Assembly (NCBI RefSeq): GCF_014295035.1
Contig: NZ_CP060404.1
Coordinates: forward strand, 6,116,501-6,180,500
Origin: Streptomyces buecherae
Lineage (GTDB): Bacteria; Actinomycetota; Actinomycetes; Streptomycetales; Streptomycetaceae
DNA: 64,000 nucleotides
Reading direction: 5' to 3'
Both the position numbers and the translations under genes were made by a program. The notes under the pieces are model-generated. The model was not told where the DNA came from, ran no database searches, and worked only from the letters and a program-made list of their open reading frames with translations. Below, piece by piece: positions 9,102-16,415 of the stretch (position 1 is its first letter; the number at the start of each line of letters is the position of its first letter).

Positions 9102-9826
9102 AGCCCCTCCTTAACTCTTCCAGCGCCTTGCGTCGTCCACGGCGGGAGCCGTGGGACGTGGCGGATACAGCGAATTGTGGTCGATGCGGGGAAGACGTGA
9201 CGAGGGCTGTGGATAACTGTTGTCGGATAAACGGATAACGCGAATGGGGGTGTGGATGACGAGTCATCGCGCCCGCCCCAACGCGCTACGGTCGTGTCCT
9301 CGCTGCCCCGTACGCAGGCCCCGCCCCCAGATCCCGAGTGCGGCCCCGAACCCGCCCTGTGCCGTGCCCGCTGGCGGTTCCGTCGACCCTGTCGCCGTAC
9401 GCGGCGCGCCCCCGGAGTCGACGGCGTCCGTGGCCGCGCGGGCGGGCGGGAGTGGGCGGGCGGGAGTGGGCTGAGCGGTGGCCGCACGGGCGGGCGCGGA
9501 GTGGCGTGTGGGCGCCGTGAGTTGATCGACTCGCCGAGCCCACCACTCGGCTGGTCGAGGTGTCAACGGCGGTGACTGAAGTGCCGCGATTGCCGGTTAT
9601 CGGGGTGCTCCGATGGAGGATCGGCGGCGCGGATTACTCCGTAAATCCGTCGTCACAGTGCGCTGCTCGGGCCACATCTCGCTGTGAACGGCCGTGGGGA
9701 GCGAGGAATCGCCTGCCGGGGCGAGAATGTGACCTGGACCACGTTAGAGGGTGAGATGCGTCTGACCCGGCCCGCAATGGGTAGGGCTCGCCGTGTCTCA
9801 CTGCCCACCGACATCAGGAGGCCCGT
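9102..9826. other. 725-bp intergenic region with DnaA-box-like sites
   Basis: Overlapping frames exist here but none has an RBS or a recognisable product. Visible elements are TGTGGATAA at 9208-9216, a near copy TGTGGATGA at 9251-9259, a CGGATAA direct repeat near 9225-9238, and an inverted repeat CGGATT(8)AATCCG at 9630-9649. The left part probably holds the promoter of the GH84-like gene and the right part that of the small gene at 9827. Confidence 0.5.
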
Positions 9827-10108
9827 GTGGCCGCGCCCGTGCACATCTTCCCGCACACCCTCTCCAAACAGACGGAGCTGTCCCAGCCCGATCTCTACGA
9901 GGGCGTGTCCGACCCCGAGTCGGCGCTGGACGGCTCCGGTGCCTGCGGGTTCGAGCAGCCCCTGACCAGCGAACCGCCACTGTCCGACGCCGCGCCGCTG
10001 ACCAGCGAGCCGCCGCTGGGCGCCGAGCGTCCGCTCACCAGCGAGCCCACGGCCGCCGCCTACCCCGTCGAGCGCGTCGACATGGGGCCGGCACCCGCGG
10101 CCTGCTGA
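9827..10108 (+). CDS. 93-aa repeat-bearing protein of unknown function
   Basis: I do not recognise this protein. Its codons end almost only in G or C and a perfect AGGAGG sits 5 nt before the GTG start, so it is likely real. The N-terminal half is mixed and acidic (HTLSKQTELSQPDLYEGVSD), followed by GACG. The C-terminal half has three copies of PLTSEP spaced 15-16 residues apart, joined by PLSDAA and PLGAER, and it ends PAPAAC. There is no signal peptide or membrane helix. A repeated Thr/Ser/Glu core behind a leader-like segment resembles some RiPP precursors, but no modifying enzyme is encoded nearby, so this is only one possibility. A structural or surface peptide is equally possible. Confidence 0.7.
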   Translation: MAAPVHIFPHTLSKQTELSQPDLYEGVSDPESALDGSGACGFEQPLTSEPPLSDAAPLTSEPPLGAERPLTSEPTAAAYPVERVDMGPAPAAC

Positions 10109-10595
10109 CCCGCCGCCGCCCGATGATCACAGCGCGCGCGGGAGAACGGGGGCCGGGTGCGCCGCGGGCACGGTGACCCGCCCGACGCGTGAACCAGCGC
10201 CGGCACCGAGACCCGGCCGCTGCAACCCGAGCACCGAGAACGAGCACGGACGACCCCAACCTCCGCGCGCGCCCCACCGGGCCCCGACCTGCGCGCCACA
10301 CAGGGCTCCGACCCGCGCGCCGTACCGGGCCCCGATCTCAGCCTCCCTCGCACGCCGCACGCCGCACCACATCGCCCCGCGTCCACTCGCCGGCGGCGCA
10401 CCCACCCGCGCCGCCCCCCTCGCACGCGTCACCCCGTGCCGCCCCCGCCCCCGCGTCACGCCGCCTCGCCTCCCGTCGCGCCAACGCCGCGGCGACCCGG
10501 CCCGGGCCGCCCGGGCCGGCTATCCCGTGCGAGTCCGGGCGGGAGTTACGTACCCCGGGCGCGCGGTGCCGGGACCCGTTGGGTAAATTGCTGCT
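10109..10595. repeat. C-rich intergenic region with 24-bp tandem repeat
   Basis: Three 24-bp units lie head to tail at 10267-10290, 10291-10314 and 10315-10338. Each begins gcgcgcc, and they differ from one another at about 3-6 positions. The rest is strongly C-rich on the plus strand with no convincing gene. The last 15 bp form the promoter of the next gene. Confidence 0.6.
10584..10595 (+). promoter_or_regulatory. Candidate -10 element for a leaderless transcript
   Basis: TAAATT at 10584-10589 ends 7 nt before the GTG at 10596, and there is no Shine-Dalgarno sequence. Transcription would start at the start codon itself. Confidence 0.5.
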
Positions 10596-10838
10596 GTGAG
10601 CACTAAGGCCAAGAAGAACGCCCTGCGCGCCGGTACGATCACCGCCGGGCTGACGTTGATGCTGCTGATGTCGTCCCCCGCGTTCGCGCTCACCCGCGAC
10701 GACGGTGACGACCCGGGTCCGGGTCTGAGCGTCATGGAGACGCTCGGCCTCTACGTCGCCGCTCCCATCGTGTCGTTCCTCGTGATCGCGGGCCTCGTGA
10801 TGATCGGCAGCAAGAGCGACAAGCAGACCACGAGCTGA
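10596..10838 (+). CDS. Small membrane protein, 80 aa, unknown function
   Basis: An 80-aa protein with a basic head (STKAKKNALRAG) and a first hydrophobic segment ending SSPAFA, which reads as a signal peptide or signal anchor. Then come an acidic linker (TRDDGDDPGPG) and a second membrane helix (YVAAPIVSFLVIAGLVMIG) with a short charged tail. Its layout suggests an exported or double-spanning membrane protein of about 50 mature residues. I know of no function. The start codon has no RBS and sits 7 nt after a -10-like hexamer. It stands alone between intergenic stretches. Confidence 0.75.
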   Translation: MSTKAKKNALRAGTITAGLTLMLLMSSPAFALTRDDGDDPGPGLSVMETLGLYVAAPIVSFLVIAGLVMIGSKSDKQTTS

Positions 10839-11072
10839 AGCCCCGCTCCACCGCCAGGCGCTCGCGGCGCACGCCGTGAGCGCCTTTGGTGTGCCCGGGC
10901 GCCGGGACCGTATCCGCTAGCGCGCGCCGGACCGCCGCCGGGTCGCACACGTACGGCCCCCGACGCACCACACCACCGCGAGCCGCGGGCCGTGCCCGGC
11001 CAGTCGTCGGCCGGGTGGGGGAGGCGTTGGCCCCGGGCGAGCGCGGTGGGCTCCCCGTGGGGCCGGGCTGGG

Positions 11073-11084
11073 TAGCTTTTCCCC
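11073..11084 (+). promoter_or_regulatory. Candidate -10 element for leaderless LysR gene
   Basis: TAGCTT at 11073-11078 ends 7 nt before the ATG at 11085, with no Shine-Dalgarno sequence between them. Confidence 0.45.
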
Positions 11085-12080
11085 ATGGCGGACTGGGATG
11101 TCAGAAAGCTCCGCGTGTTGCGCACCCTCGATGAGCTGGGCACGGTCACCGCGACGGCCCAGGCCCTGCGCATGACGCCGTCGGCGGTCTCGCAGCAGCT
11201 TTCGGGGTTGGCCAAGCAGTTGGACGTGCCGCTCCTTGAGGCGCACGGGCGGCGGGTGCGGCTGACGGACGCCGCCCGGCTCGTACTGCGACACACCGAG
11301 GAGGTATTCGCCCAGTTGGAACGGGCGGAGGCGGAGTTGGCCGGGTATCGGCGCGGGGAGAGCGGGCGGGTTCGGGTCGGCGCGTTCAGCACCGCCATCC
11401 CCGCCCTCGTGGTGCCCGCCGCCCAGCAACTGCGCCGCCGCCACCCCGCACTTGAGGTACGGGTGCACCAGGCCGAGGCGGCGGAGGCGTACGAACTGCT
11501 CGCTCGCGGGACCGTCGACCTGGCCCTGTCGCTGGCCGCGCACGCGCCGCCGGCGCGGGACCCGAAGTTCACGCGCGTGCCCCTGCTCGCCGACCCGCTG
11601 GACGTCGCGCTGCCCGCCCGGCACCCGCTGGCCGCCGCGCCCGACCTGCGCCTCGCGGACCTGGCGGGGGAGGGGTGGATCTACGGCAGCAGCGGGCCCT
11701 GGTCGGAGATCACCACCGTCGCGTGCCAGGCGGCCGGATTCGTACCCGAGCAGGCGCACGCCGCCGCCGACTGGCCCTCGATCCTCGCCCTGGTCGCCGC
11801 CGGGATGGGCGTCGCGCTGGTGCCGAGGATGGCCATGGCCGCGGAGTACGGCAGCGCTGACCCGGCGGTCGCCGTGCGGGTGCTGCGCGCCGACCGGCCC
11901 TGCCGGCACGTCGTGGCCGCCGTACGCAAGGGAGCCGAGGGGGCGCCGGGGCTTGCCCGGGTGCTGGACGCGCTGCACGCCGTGGCCGCTGCGCGGCCCG
12001 GTCGGCCGACGGCGAAACGCATCGAACCCATTCCGGGCGTGGCCCGCGCGGGCACGGACAAGAACGTTCAGCTCAACTGA
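11085..12080 (+). CDS. LysR-family transcriptional regulator
   Basis: A 331-aa LysR regulator. The N-terminal helix-turn-helix spans about residues 5-65 (LDELGTVTATAQALRMTPSA, then VSQQLSGLAKQL), and the periplasmic-binding-like effector domain about 88-300. The last 30 residues are a short polar tail. LysR proteins often control a divergent neighbour, but none is divergent here; the next gene, allantoicase, lies 380 bp downstream on the same strand. Target and effector are therefore unknown. The start appears leaderless. Family assignment is secure. Confidence 0.9.
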   Translation: MADWDVRKLRVLRTLDELGTVTATAQALRMTPSAVSQQLSGLAKQLDVPLLEAHGRRVRLTDAARLVLRHTEEVFAQLERAEAELAGYRRGESGRVRVGAFSTAIPALVVPAAQQLRRRHPALEVRVHQAEAAEAYELLARGTVDLALSLAAHAPPARDPKFTRVPLLADPLDVALPARHPLAAAPDLRLADLAGEGWIYGSSGPWSEITTVACQAAGFVPEQAHAAADWPSILALVAAGMGVALVPRMAMAAEYGSADPAVAVRVLRADRPCRHVVAAVRKGAEGAPGLARVLDALHAVAAARPGRPTAKRIEPIPGVARAGTDKNVQLN

Positions 12081-12458
12081 AAAGTCCGGTCAGAAACTTT
12101 CGATGGACCGGCGAGGTCACGACTGCCACGCTCGGGAAGCGGATGAACACACCGCGCCCCCCCGCAGTCCGTTTGCCGCTGCTCACCCGCCGTCTGTTGT
12201 GCGTGTTCGTCCCTCCGCTCGGCGCGGGCGCCCGGTGACGGATCGCCCCAACGGCACGTCGCCCCCTGCCCGGCCACCGCGAGCCCGCCGATTCACCCAC
12301 CCGCCGCGACAGGCGAACCGCCCCCCGCCGGGCGAACCACCCCCGCCATCGCCGAGCCTCGCCACGCCCACCAGGCGAACTCCTCCACCCGGGCCAGCGA
12401 ACCCCGCCACCCTCGCCAGGCGAACCCACCCGGCGACCCCGCTCACGAAAGGCCACCC
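12081..12458. repeat. Intergenic region with degenerate aggcgaac repeats
   Basis: No gene is seen. CCGGTC and GACCGG just after the LysR stop could form a short hairpin. From 12309 to 12425 the octamer aggcgaac or a one-base variant occurs five times at 19-43-bp intervals in C-rich DNA. It ends at the RBS (gaaagg) of the allantoicase gene. Confidence 0.45.
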
Positions 12459-13736
12459 ATGCCCACCAGCTCCGACGCGCGCCCCGACCCGACCCCCGCC
12501 ACCTCCACCGCGCCGCCGCCCCCGCCACCCGCCACGGGCCCCGAATCCGCCGCCGGCCCTATAGCGGACACCGGAACCAGTCCCGAAACCGCCACCGCCA
12601 CCGGAACAGGATCGGAAACCGCCACCGACGCCCGCCCCTACCGCGGCGGCGACCCGTACGCCGACTACCGAGGCGGCGAGTTCCCGTTCACCGCGCTCGT
12701 GGACCTCGCCGACCGGCGGCTGGGCGGCGGGGTCGTCGCCGCCAACGACGAGTTCTTCGCGGAGCGGGAGAACCTGCTGCTGCCCGGGCCCGCGGTGTTC
12801 GACCCGCGGGAGTTCGGCCACAAGGGCAAGGTGATGGACGGCTGGGAGACCCGGCGCCGCAGGGGCGCCGACGCCGATCACCCCTTCCCGGCCGCCGGGG
12901 ACCACGACTGGGCGCTGATCCGGCTCGGCGCGCCCGGCGTCGTCCACGGAGTGATCGTGGACACCGCCCACTTCCGGGGGAACTATCCGCAGCGCGTCAG
13001 CGTCGAGGCCGCGGCCGTCCCGGTCACGCCGGGCACGCGGGACCTGCTCTCGGACGCGGTGCGCTGGGAGCCGCTCGTGCCGCCCACGCCCGTACGGGGT
13101 CATGCCGCCAACGGCTTCGCCGTCGACGCGGAGCGGCGCTTCACCCACCTGCGCCTGTGCCAGTACCCCGATGGTGGGATCGCCCGGCTGCGGGTGCACG
13201 GCACGGTGGTGCCCGACCCCGAGTGGCTGGGCCTGCTCGGCACCTTCGACCTGGCGTCGGTGGTGCACGGCGGGGTGGTCGAGGACGCGTCCGACCGCTT
13301 CTACTCGCCCCCCACCAACATCATCCGGCCCGACCTGGCCCGCCAGATGGACGACGGCTGGGAGACCCGCCGGCGCCGGGAGCGGGACGGCCACGACTGG
13401 GTGCGGTTCCGGCTCGCCGGGCACGGCGAGATCCGCGCCCTGGAGATCGACACCGCCTACCTCAAGGGCAACGCGGCGGGCTGGGCCGCGGTGTACGGCT
13501 GCGACGCCACGGCCGCCGACCCGGCCGACGCGGCGTCCTGGTATGAGATCCTGCCGCGCACCGCCCTGCGACCCGACTCCCCGCACCGCTTCCGCCTCGC
13601 GGCCCCCGCCCCCGCCACCCACGTGCGCCTCGACGTCTTTCCGGACGGCGGCATCGCCCGGCTGCGCGCCCACGGCACCCTGACCGCCACCGGCCAGGCA
13701 CGCCTCGTGGAGCGGTACGCGGCACTCACCGACTGA
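12459..13736 (+). CDS. alc: Allantoicase
   Basis: A 425-aa allantoicase, which hydrolyses allantoate to ureidoglycolate and urea in purine degradation. Two allantoicase repeats are visible. The first is at about 75-250 and the second at about 255-420, each with the paired motif DGWETRRRR and a closing PDGGIARLR(V/A)HG. The first 60 residues are a Thr/Pro/Ala/Glu-rich low-complexity extension not typical of the family, which usually begins near ADYRGG. An internal start cannot be excluded, but only the ATG at 12459 has an RBS. No allantoinase or other ureide gene lies in the window, so it is detached from the pathway cluster found in many actinomycetes. Confidence 0.92.
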   Translation: MPTSSDARPDPTPATSTAPPPPPPATGPESAAGPIADTGTSPETATATGTGSETATDARPYRGGDPYADYRGGEFPFTALVDLADRRLGGGVVAANDEFFAERENLLLPGPAVFDPREFGHKGKVMDGWETRRRRGADADHPFPAAGDHDWALIRLGAPGVVHGVIVDTAHFRGNYPQRVSVEAAAVPVTPGTRDLLSDAVRWEPLVPPTPVRGHAANGFAVDAERRFTHLRLCQYPDGGIARLRVHGTVVPDPEWLGLLGTFDLASVVHGGVVEDASDRFYSPPTNIIRPDLARQMDDGWETRRRRERDGHDWVRFRLAGHGEIRALEIDTAYLKGNAAGWAAVYGCDATAADPADAASWYEILPRTALRPDSPHRFRLAAPAPATHVRLDVFPDGGIARLRAHGTLTATGQARLVERYAALTD

Positions 13737-13800
13737 CCCGGTCGCCCCACGCGTCACGGAGGCGCGGCGGAGGGTGACGGCTTGGTGTTTACGGGCGCTT

Positions 13801-13835
13801 TAACCTACGTTGTCGTAACCTACGGAACCGTAGGT
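13801..13835. promoter_or_regulatory. Palindromic operator ahead of the desaturase gene
   Basis: ACCTACGG-AA-CCGTAGGT (13818-13835) is a perfect 8-2-8 inverted repeat. The 9-mer TAACCTACG occurs at 13801-13809 and again at 13816-13824, so two overlapping sites are likely. It lies about 50-85 bp before the GTG start. TetR-type regulators of lipid genes use palindromes of this style, but no regulator gene is adjacent. Confidence 0.65.
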
Positions 13836-13885
13836 CGGACACGTCCCCAGTAGTCCGTTACTCCCCGTCCCCAGGAGTCTCCGCT

Positions 13886-14854
13886 GTGACCACCGCTATA
13901 ACTCGTCGTACGGGAAAGGCCGCATGGAGCGACAGCCAGTTGTTGTACGCGCTCGAAGAGGTAGTCGAGACCGAACTCAACCGGCACCTGCGCGTCGCCA
14001 AGGAATGGATGCCCCACGAGTACGTGCCGTGGAGCGACGGCCGTAACTTCGACGGCGTGATGGGCGGCGAGGCGTGGGCCCCCGACCAGTCCAAGGTCAG
14101 CTCGGTCGGCCGGGTGGCGCTGGTGGTCAACCTCCTCACCGAGGACAACCTGCCCAGCTACCACCACGAGATCGCCACCCTCTTCGGCCGCGACGGCGCC
14201 TGGGGCACCTGGGTGCACCGGTGGACCGCCGAAGAGGGCCGGCACGGCATCGTGATGCGCGACTACCTGCTCACCTCGCGCGCCGTGGACCCGGTCGAAC
14301 TCGAACGCTTCCGCATGTCGCACATGTCGGAGGGGTTCCAGTCCGACAACGCGCACAGCATGCTGCACTCGATCGCGTACGTCGCCTTCCAGGAACTCGC
14401 CACCCGCATCTCGCACCGCAACACCGGTCACCACTCGGGCGACCCGGTGTGCGACCGGATGCTGGCGCGCATCGCCACCGACGAGAACCTGCACATGGTC
14501 TTCTACCGCAACCTGCTCTCGGCGGCCTTCGAGATGGCCCCCGACCAGACCATGTGCGCCGTGCGCGACGTGGTGGTGGCCTTCCGGATGCCGGGCCACG
14601 GCATCCCCGGCTTCGAGCGGGCGGCGGCCCAGATGGCCATCGGCGGCATCTACAACCTGCGCATCCACCACGACGACGTGCTCCAGCCCGTGCTGCGCTA
14701 CCTCAAGGTGCTGGAGATCTCCGGGCTCGGCCCGGACGGCCTCGCGGCGCAGGAGGAACTGGGCATGTACATGGGCGGGCTCGACGAGCAGGCGACCCGC
14801 TTCGACGAGCGACGCGAAGCGCTGCTCGCCCGCCGGGCCGCCCGGGGCCGCTAG
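13886..14854 (+). CDS. Acyl-ACP desaturase (ferritin-like diiron)
   Basis: A 322-aa soluble acyl-[acyl-carrier-protein] desaturase, which introduces a double bond into a saturated acyl chain using a diiron centre. Diiron-ligand motifs are visible: TEDNLPSYHHE, EEGRHG (about 115-120) and DENLHMVFY (about 200-208). The length is normal for the DesA/stearoyl-ACP desaturase family in actinobacteria. The GTG start has an AGGAG about 10 nt upstream. Regulation is probably through the palindrome at 13818-13835. No ferredoxin or reductase gene is adjacent. The stop codon abuts the end of an insertion-sequence remnant, so the IS arrived right at the gene's 3' end without breaking it. Confidence 0.9.
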   Translation: MTTAITRRTGKAAWSDSQLLYALEEVVETELNRHLRVAKEWMPHEYVPWSDGRNFDGVMGGEAWAPDQSKVSSVGRVALVVNLLTEDNLPSYHHEIATLFGRDGAWGTWVHRWTAEEGRHGIVMRDYLLTSRAVDPVELERFRMSHMSEGFQSDNAHSMLHSIAYVAFQELATRISHRNTGHHSGDPVCDRMLARIATDENLHMVFYRNLLSAAFEMAPDQTMCAVRDVVVAFRMPGHGIPGFERAAAQMAIGGIYNLRIHHDDVLQPVLRYLKVLEISGLGPDGLAAQEELGMYMGGLDEQATRFDERREALLARRAARGR

Positions 14855-15252
14855 GCCATTTCGTGTCGATCAGACGGTTGTTGGTCCGGGTGTGCCGTTG
14901 AGTGACGCGCAGTGGGCGCGGATCGAGACGTTGCTCCCGGACCGGACGCCGAAGCGGGGCGGGCGCTGGCGTGATCATCGTGAGGTGATCGACGCGATCG
15001 CCTTCACGTTCCAGACCGGTACTCAGTGGCGCGCCTGCCGGAGAGGTACGGCAACTGGCGGGGCGTCTACAACCGCCCGCGAACGGCAGCTCGTCCAGGA
15101 ACAACACGGCGGGCGGACCTTCGAGGGCGTCGCGACCCGAGTCGCCCAGCGCGTCCGCGCGCTGGCCGCCGGTATCCGGCACAACAACAAGATCGGCGCA
15201 CCAGTCACCCGGGTACTGCACCAGTCACTCGGGTACTGATCGCCTACGACCA
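14852..15252 (+). pseudogene. Decayed IS5-type transposase remnant
   Basis: The frame from 14892 begins PLSDAQWARIETLLPDRT and continues RGGRWRDHREVIDAIAF, the standard opening of IS5-group transposases in Streptomyces. After GTQW the reading shifts: LPERYGNWRGVYNR appears in another frame (about 15030-15075). The catalytic middle is missing. The 3' part resumes with ALAAGIRHNNKIGAPVTR and, after a duplicated 21-bp piece (caccagtcac-cgggtactg type), LIAYDH near 15235-15252. It is therefore a frameshifted, internally deleted remnant with no activity. The IS outer end begins at 14852, inside the desaturase stop codon. Confidence 0.8.
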
Positions 15253-15257
15253 CCGAC

Positions 15258-15746
15258 TCAGGTGTAGGCCGCCGTGTCGCGCACCTCACCGAACCGAGGA
15301 AAGATCTTTTCCACGGTGAAGTCGTGCTCGTCAGCAGCGAAGCCGGACATCGCGTCGGCGACGAACTCCAACTCGTAGCCGTGGTCGCTTGCGGCCCGCG
15401 CAGTGGACTCGACCCCCATGGTGGTAACCAGCCCGGCGAGTACCAGCGTGTCCACGCCCCGATCGCGCAACTGGTCGTGCAGGTCGGTGCCATGGAACGC
15501 ACCGACGGTGCGCTTGACGACCACGACATCGCTGGGCTGGACCAGATCGACAGCGAAGCCGCTGCCTGGCGGCTGCTCGGTGGTGTTCGGCCGCTCCACC
15601 CGAACCAGCACCACCGGGCGATCGCTCGCCCTGAACACCTCAGCCAACCGCCGGCAGCGCGTCAGTACCTCTTCGCCGGAGTGCGGAGCGAGGGGTAGGG
15701 CGATGATGCGTGGCATCAGGTCGATGAGGATCAGCGCGGAGGTCAC
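15258..15746 (-). CDS. Isochorismatase-fold hydrolase lacking the catalytic cysteine
   Basis: A 162-aa isochorismatase-superfamily protein. Asp of LILIDLM (about residue 8) and Lys of VVKRTVGAF are in the expected places. The nucleophile motif, usually GxxTxxCVxxT, reads GLVTTMGVESTA, so Cys is replaced by Gly. This resembles YecD-like members and the EntB/PhzD isochorismatases, which also lack the Cys, and argues against a cysteine-amidase reaction. The open frame runs upstream to 16163, but family homology starts at the GTG at 15746. No good RBS is seen. The gene lies between an IS remnant and an inverted IS end, so it may have been moved as cargo. The substrate is unknown. Confidence 0.75.
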   Translation of the reverse strand: MTSALILIDLMPRIIALPLAPHSGEEVLTRCRRLAEVFRASDRPVVLVRVERPNTTEQPPGSGFAVDLVQPSDVVVVKRTVGAFHGTDLHDQLRDRGVDTLVLAGLVTTMGVESTARAASDHGYELEFVADAMSGFAADEHDFTVEKIFPRFGEVRDTAAYT

Positions 15747-16091
15747 GGAGACGATGGTAGGCCAGGGTTCGTGGCCGCATCCTTCAGCTGTACCAACTGG
15801 TGAGCACTTCAGACTCATTCGTCCAGGCGCCTTTCCGGTGACGCCCCACAGGGATGGGCTTCCTAGTGGGGCCGCGCCTCTCCGGGCGACGCACCACGGC
15901 CAGAAACCCGGTTTCCCGGCCCCGCCCTGAACGTGATGAAGCCCCGTTGCCCTGGAGGCGCGGGCCCTCCCGTCCGCGTCGAGTTCGGCACACTGGCACG
16001 GGTCCCATCCGGCGCTGCGTGAGCCGCCGGTCCCGGTCGCCACGCTCCGAAAGGTGCTCGATGTACTCACCCCGCGCATCAGCCAACGACG
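15747..16091. other. Structured, non-coding-looking stretch inside the IS-flanked segment
   Basis: No recognisable protein is encoded. Two hairpin-forming repeats are present: GCCCCAC at 15843-15849 with GTGGGGC at 15866-15872, and GAAACC-C-GGTTTC at 15903-15915 nested in GGCC arms. It may be the eroded end of another mobile element, but I cannot name it. Confidence 0.35.
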
Positions 16092-16132
16092 CACCCGGAC
16101 CAACAACCGTCTGATCCACACGACATGGCCTA
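16092..16132 (-). mobile_element. Inverted copy of the IS outer end
   Basis: Read on the minus strand, these 41 bases match the IS end at 14852-14892 at 39 of 41 positions, including the core gatcagacggttgttgg. It is the start of a second IS copy in opposite orientation with its body lost. Confidence 0.8.
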
Positions 16133-16174
16133 GCCCCCACCGGGCGAGGCCACACGAGCCCACCCAGCACGCGA

Positions 16175-16211
16175 TCGGCCCCCGTCCCCCACCAGGGAGG
16201 ACGGGGGCCGA
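16175..16211. terminator. Hairpin downstream of pepN
   Basis: TCGGCCCCCGTCC at 16175-16187 pairs perfectly with 16199-16211 (13-bp stem, 11-nt loop). It lies 3' of the first pepN gene on the minus strand. Confidence 0.6.
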
Positions 16212-16251
16212 CCCCTGTCAACCGACGACCACGGCTCGCCTCAGCCCACCG

Positions 16252-16415
16252 CTCCCGCGACTCGCCGTGATCCCACCGCTGCCGCGGCTGACTCAGCCCA
16301 CCGCTGCCACGACTGCGCTATGCCGCCGCTGCCGCGACTGCGTTGTGCCGCCGCTGTCGCGACTGCGTTGTGCCGCCGCTGTCGCGGCAGCGCTACGCCG
16401 CCGCTGCCGCGTCGG
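16252..16415. repeat. 25-bp tandem repeats at and after the pepN 3' end
   Basis: Units of the type gccgccgctg(c/t)cgcgac followed by tgcgttgt begin at 16322, 16347 and 16372, with more diverged units on both sides. The array crosses the pepN stop and encodes its DADAAAAA tail. Confidence 0.65.

Noticed and set aside
9252..9575. Overlapping frames on both strands
   Set aside because: Arg/Pro-rich peptides without an RBS or codon bias; treated as intergenic.
15258..15285. TAGGCC-GTGTCG resembling the IS end
   Set aside because: It falls within the coding end of the hydrolase gene and shares only a few bases with the IS end.
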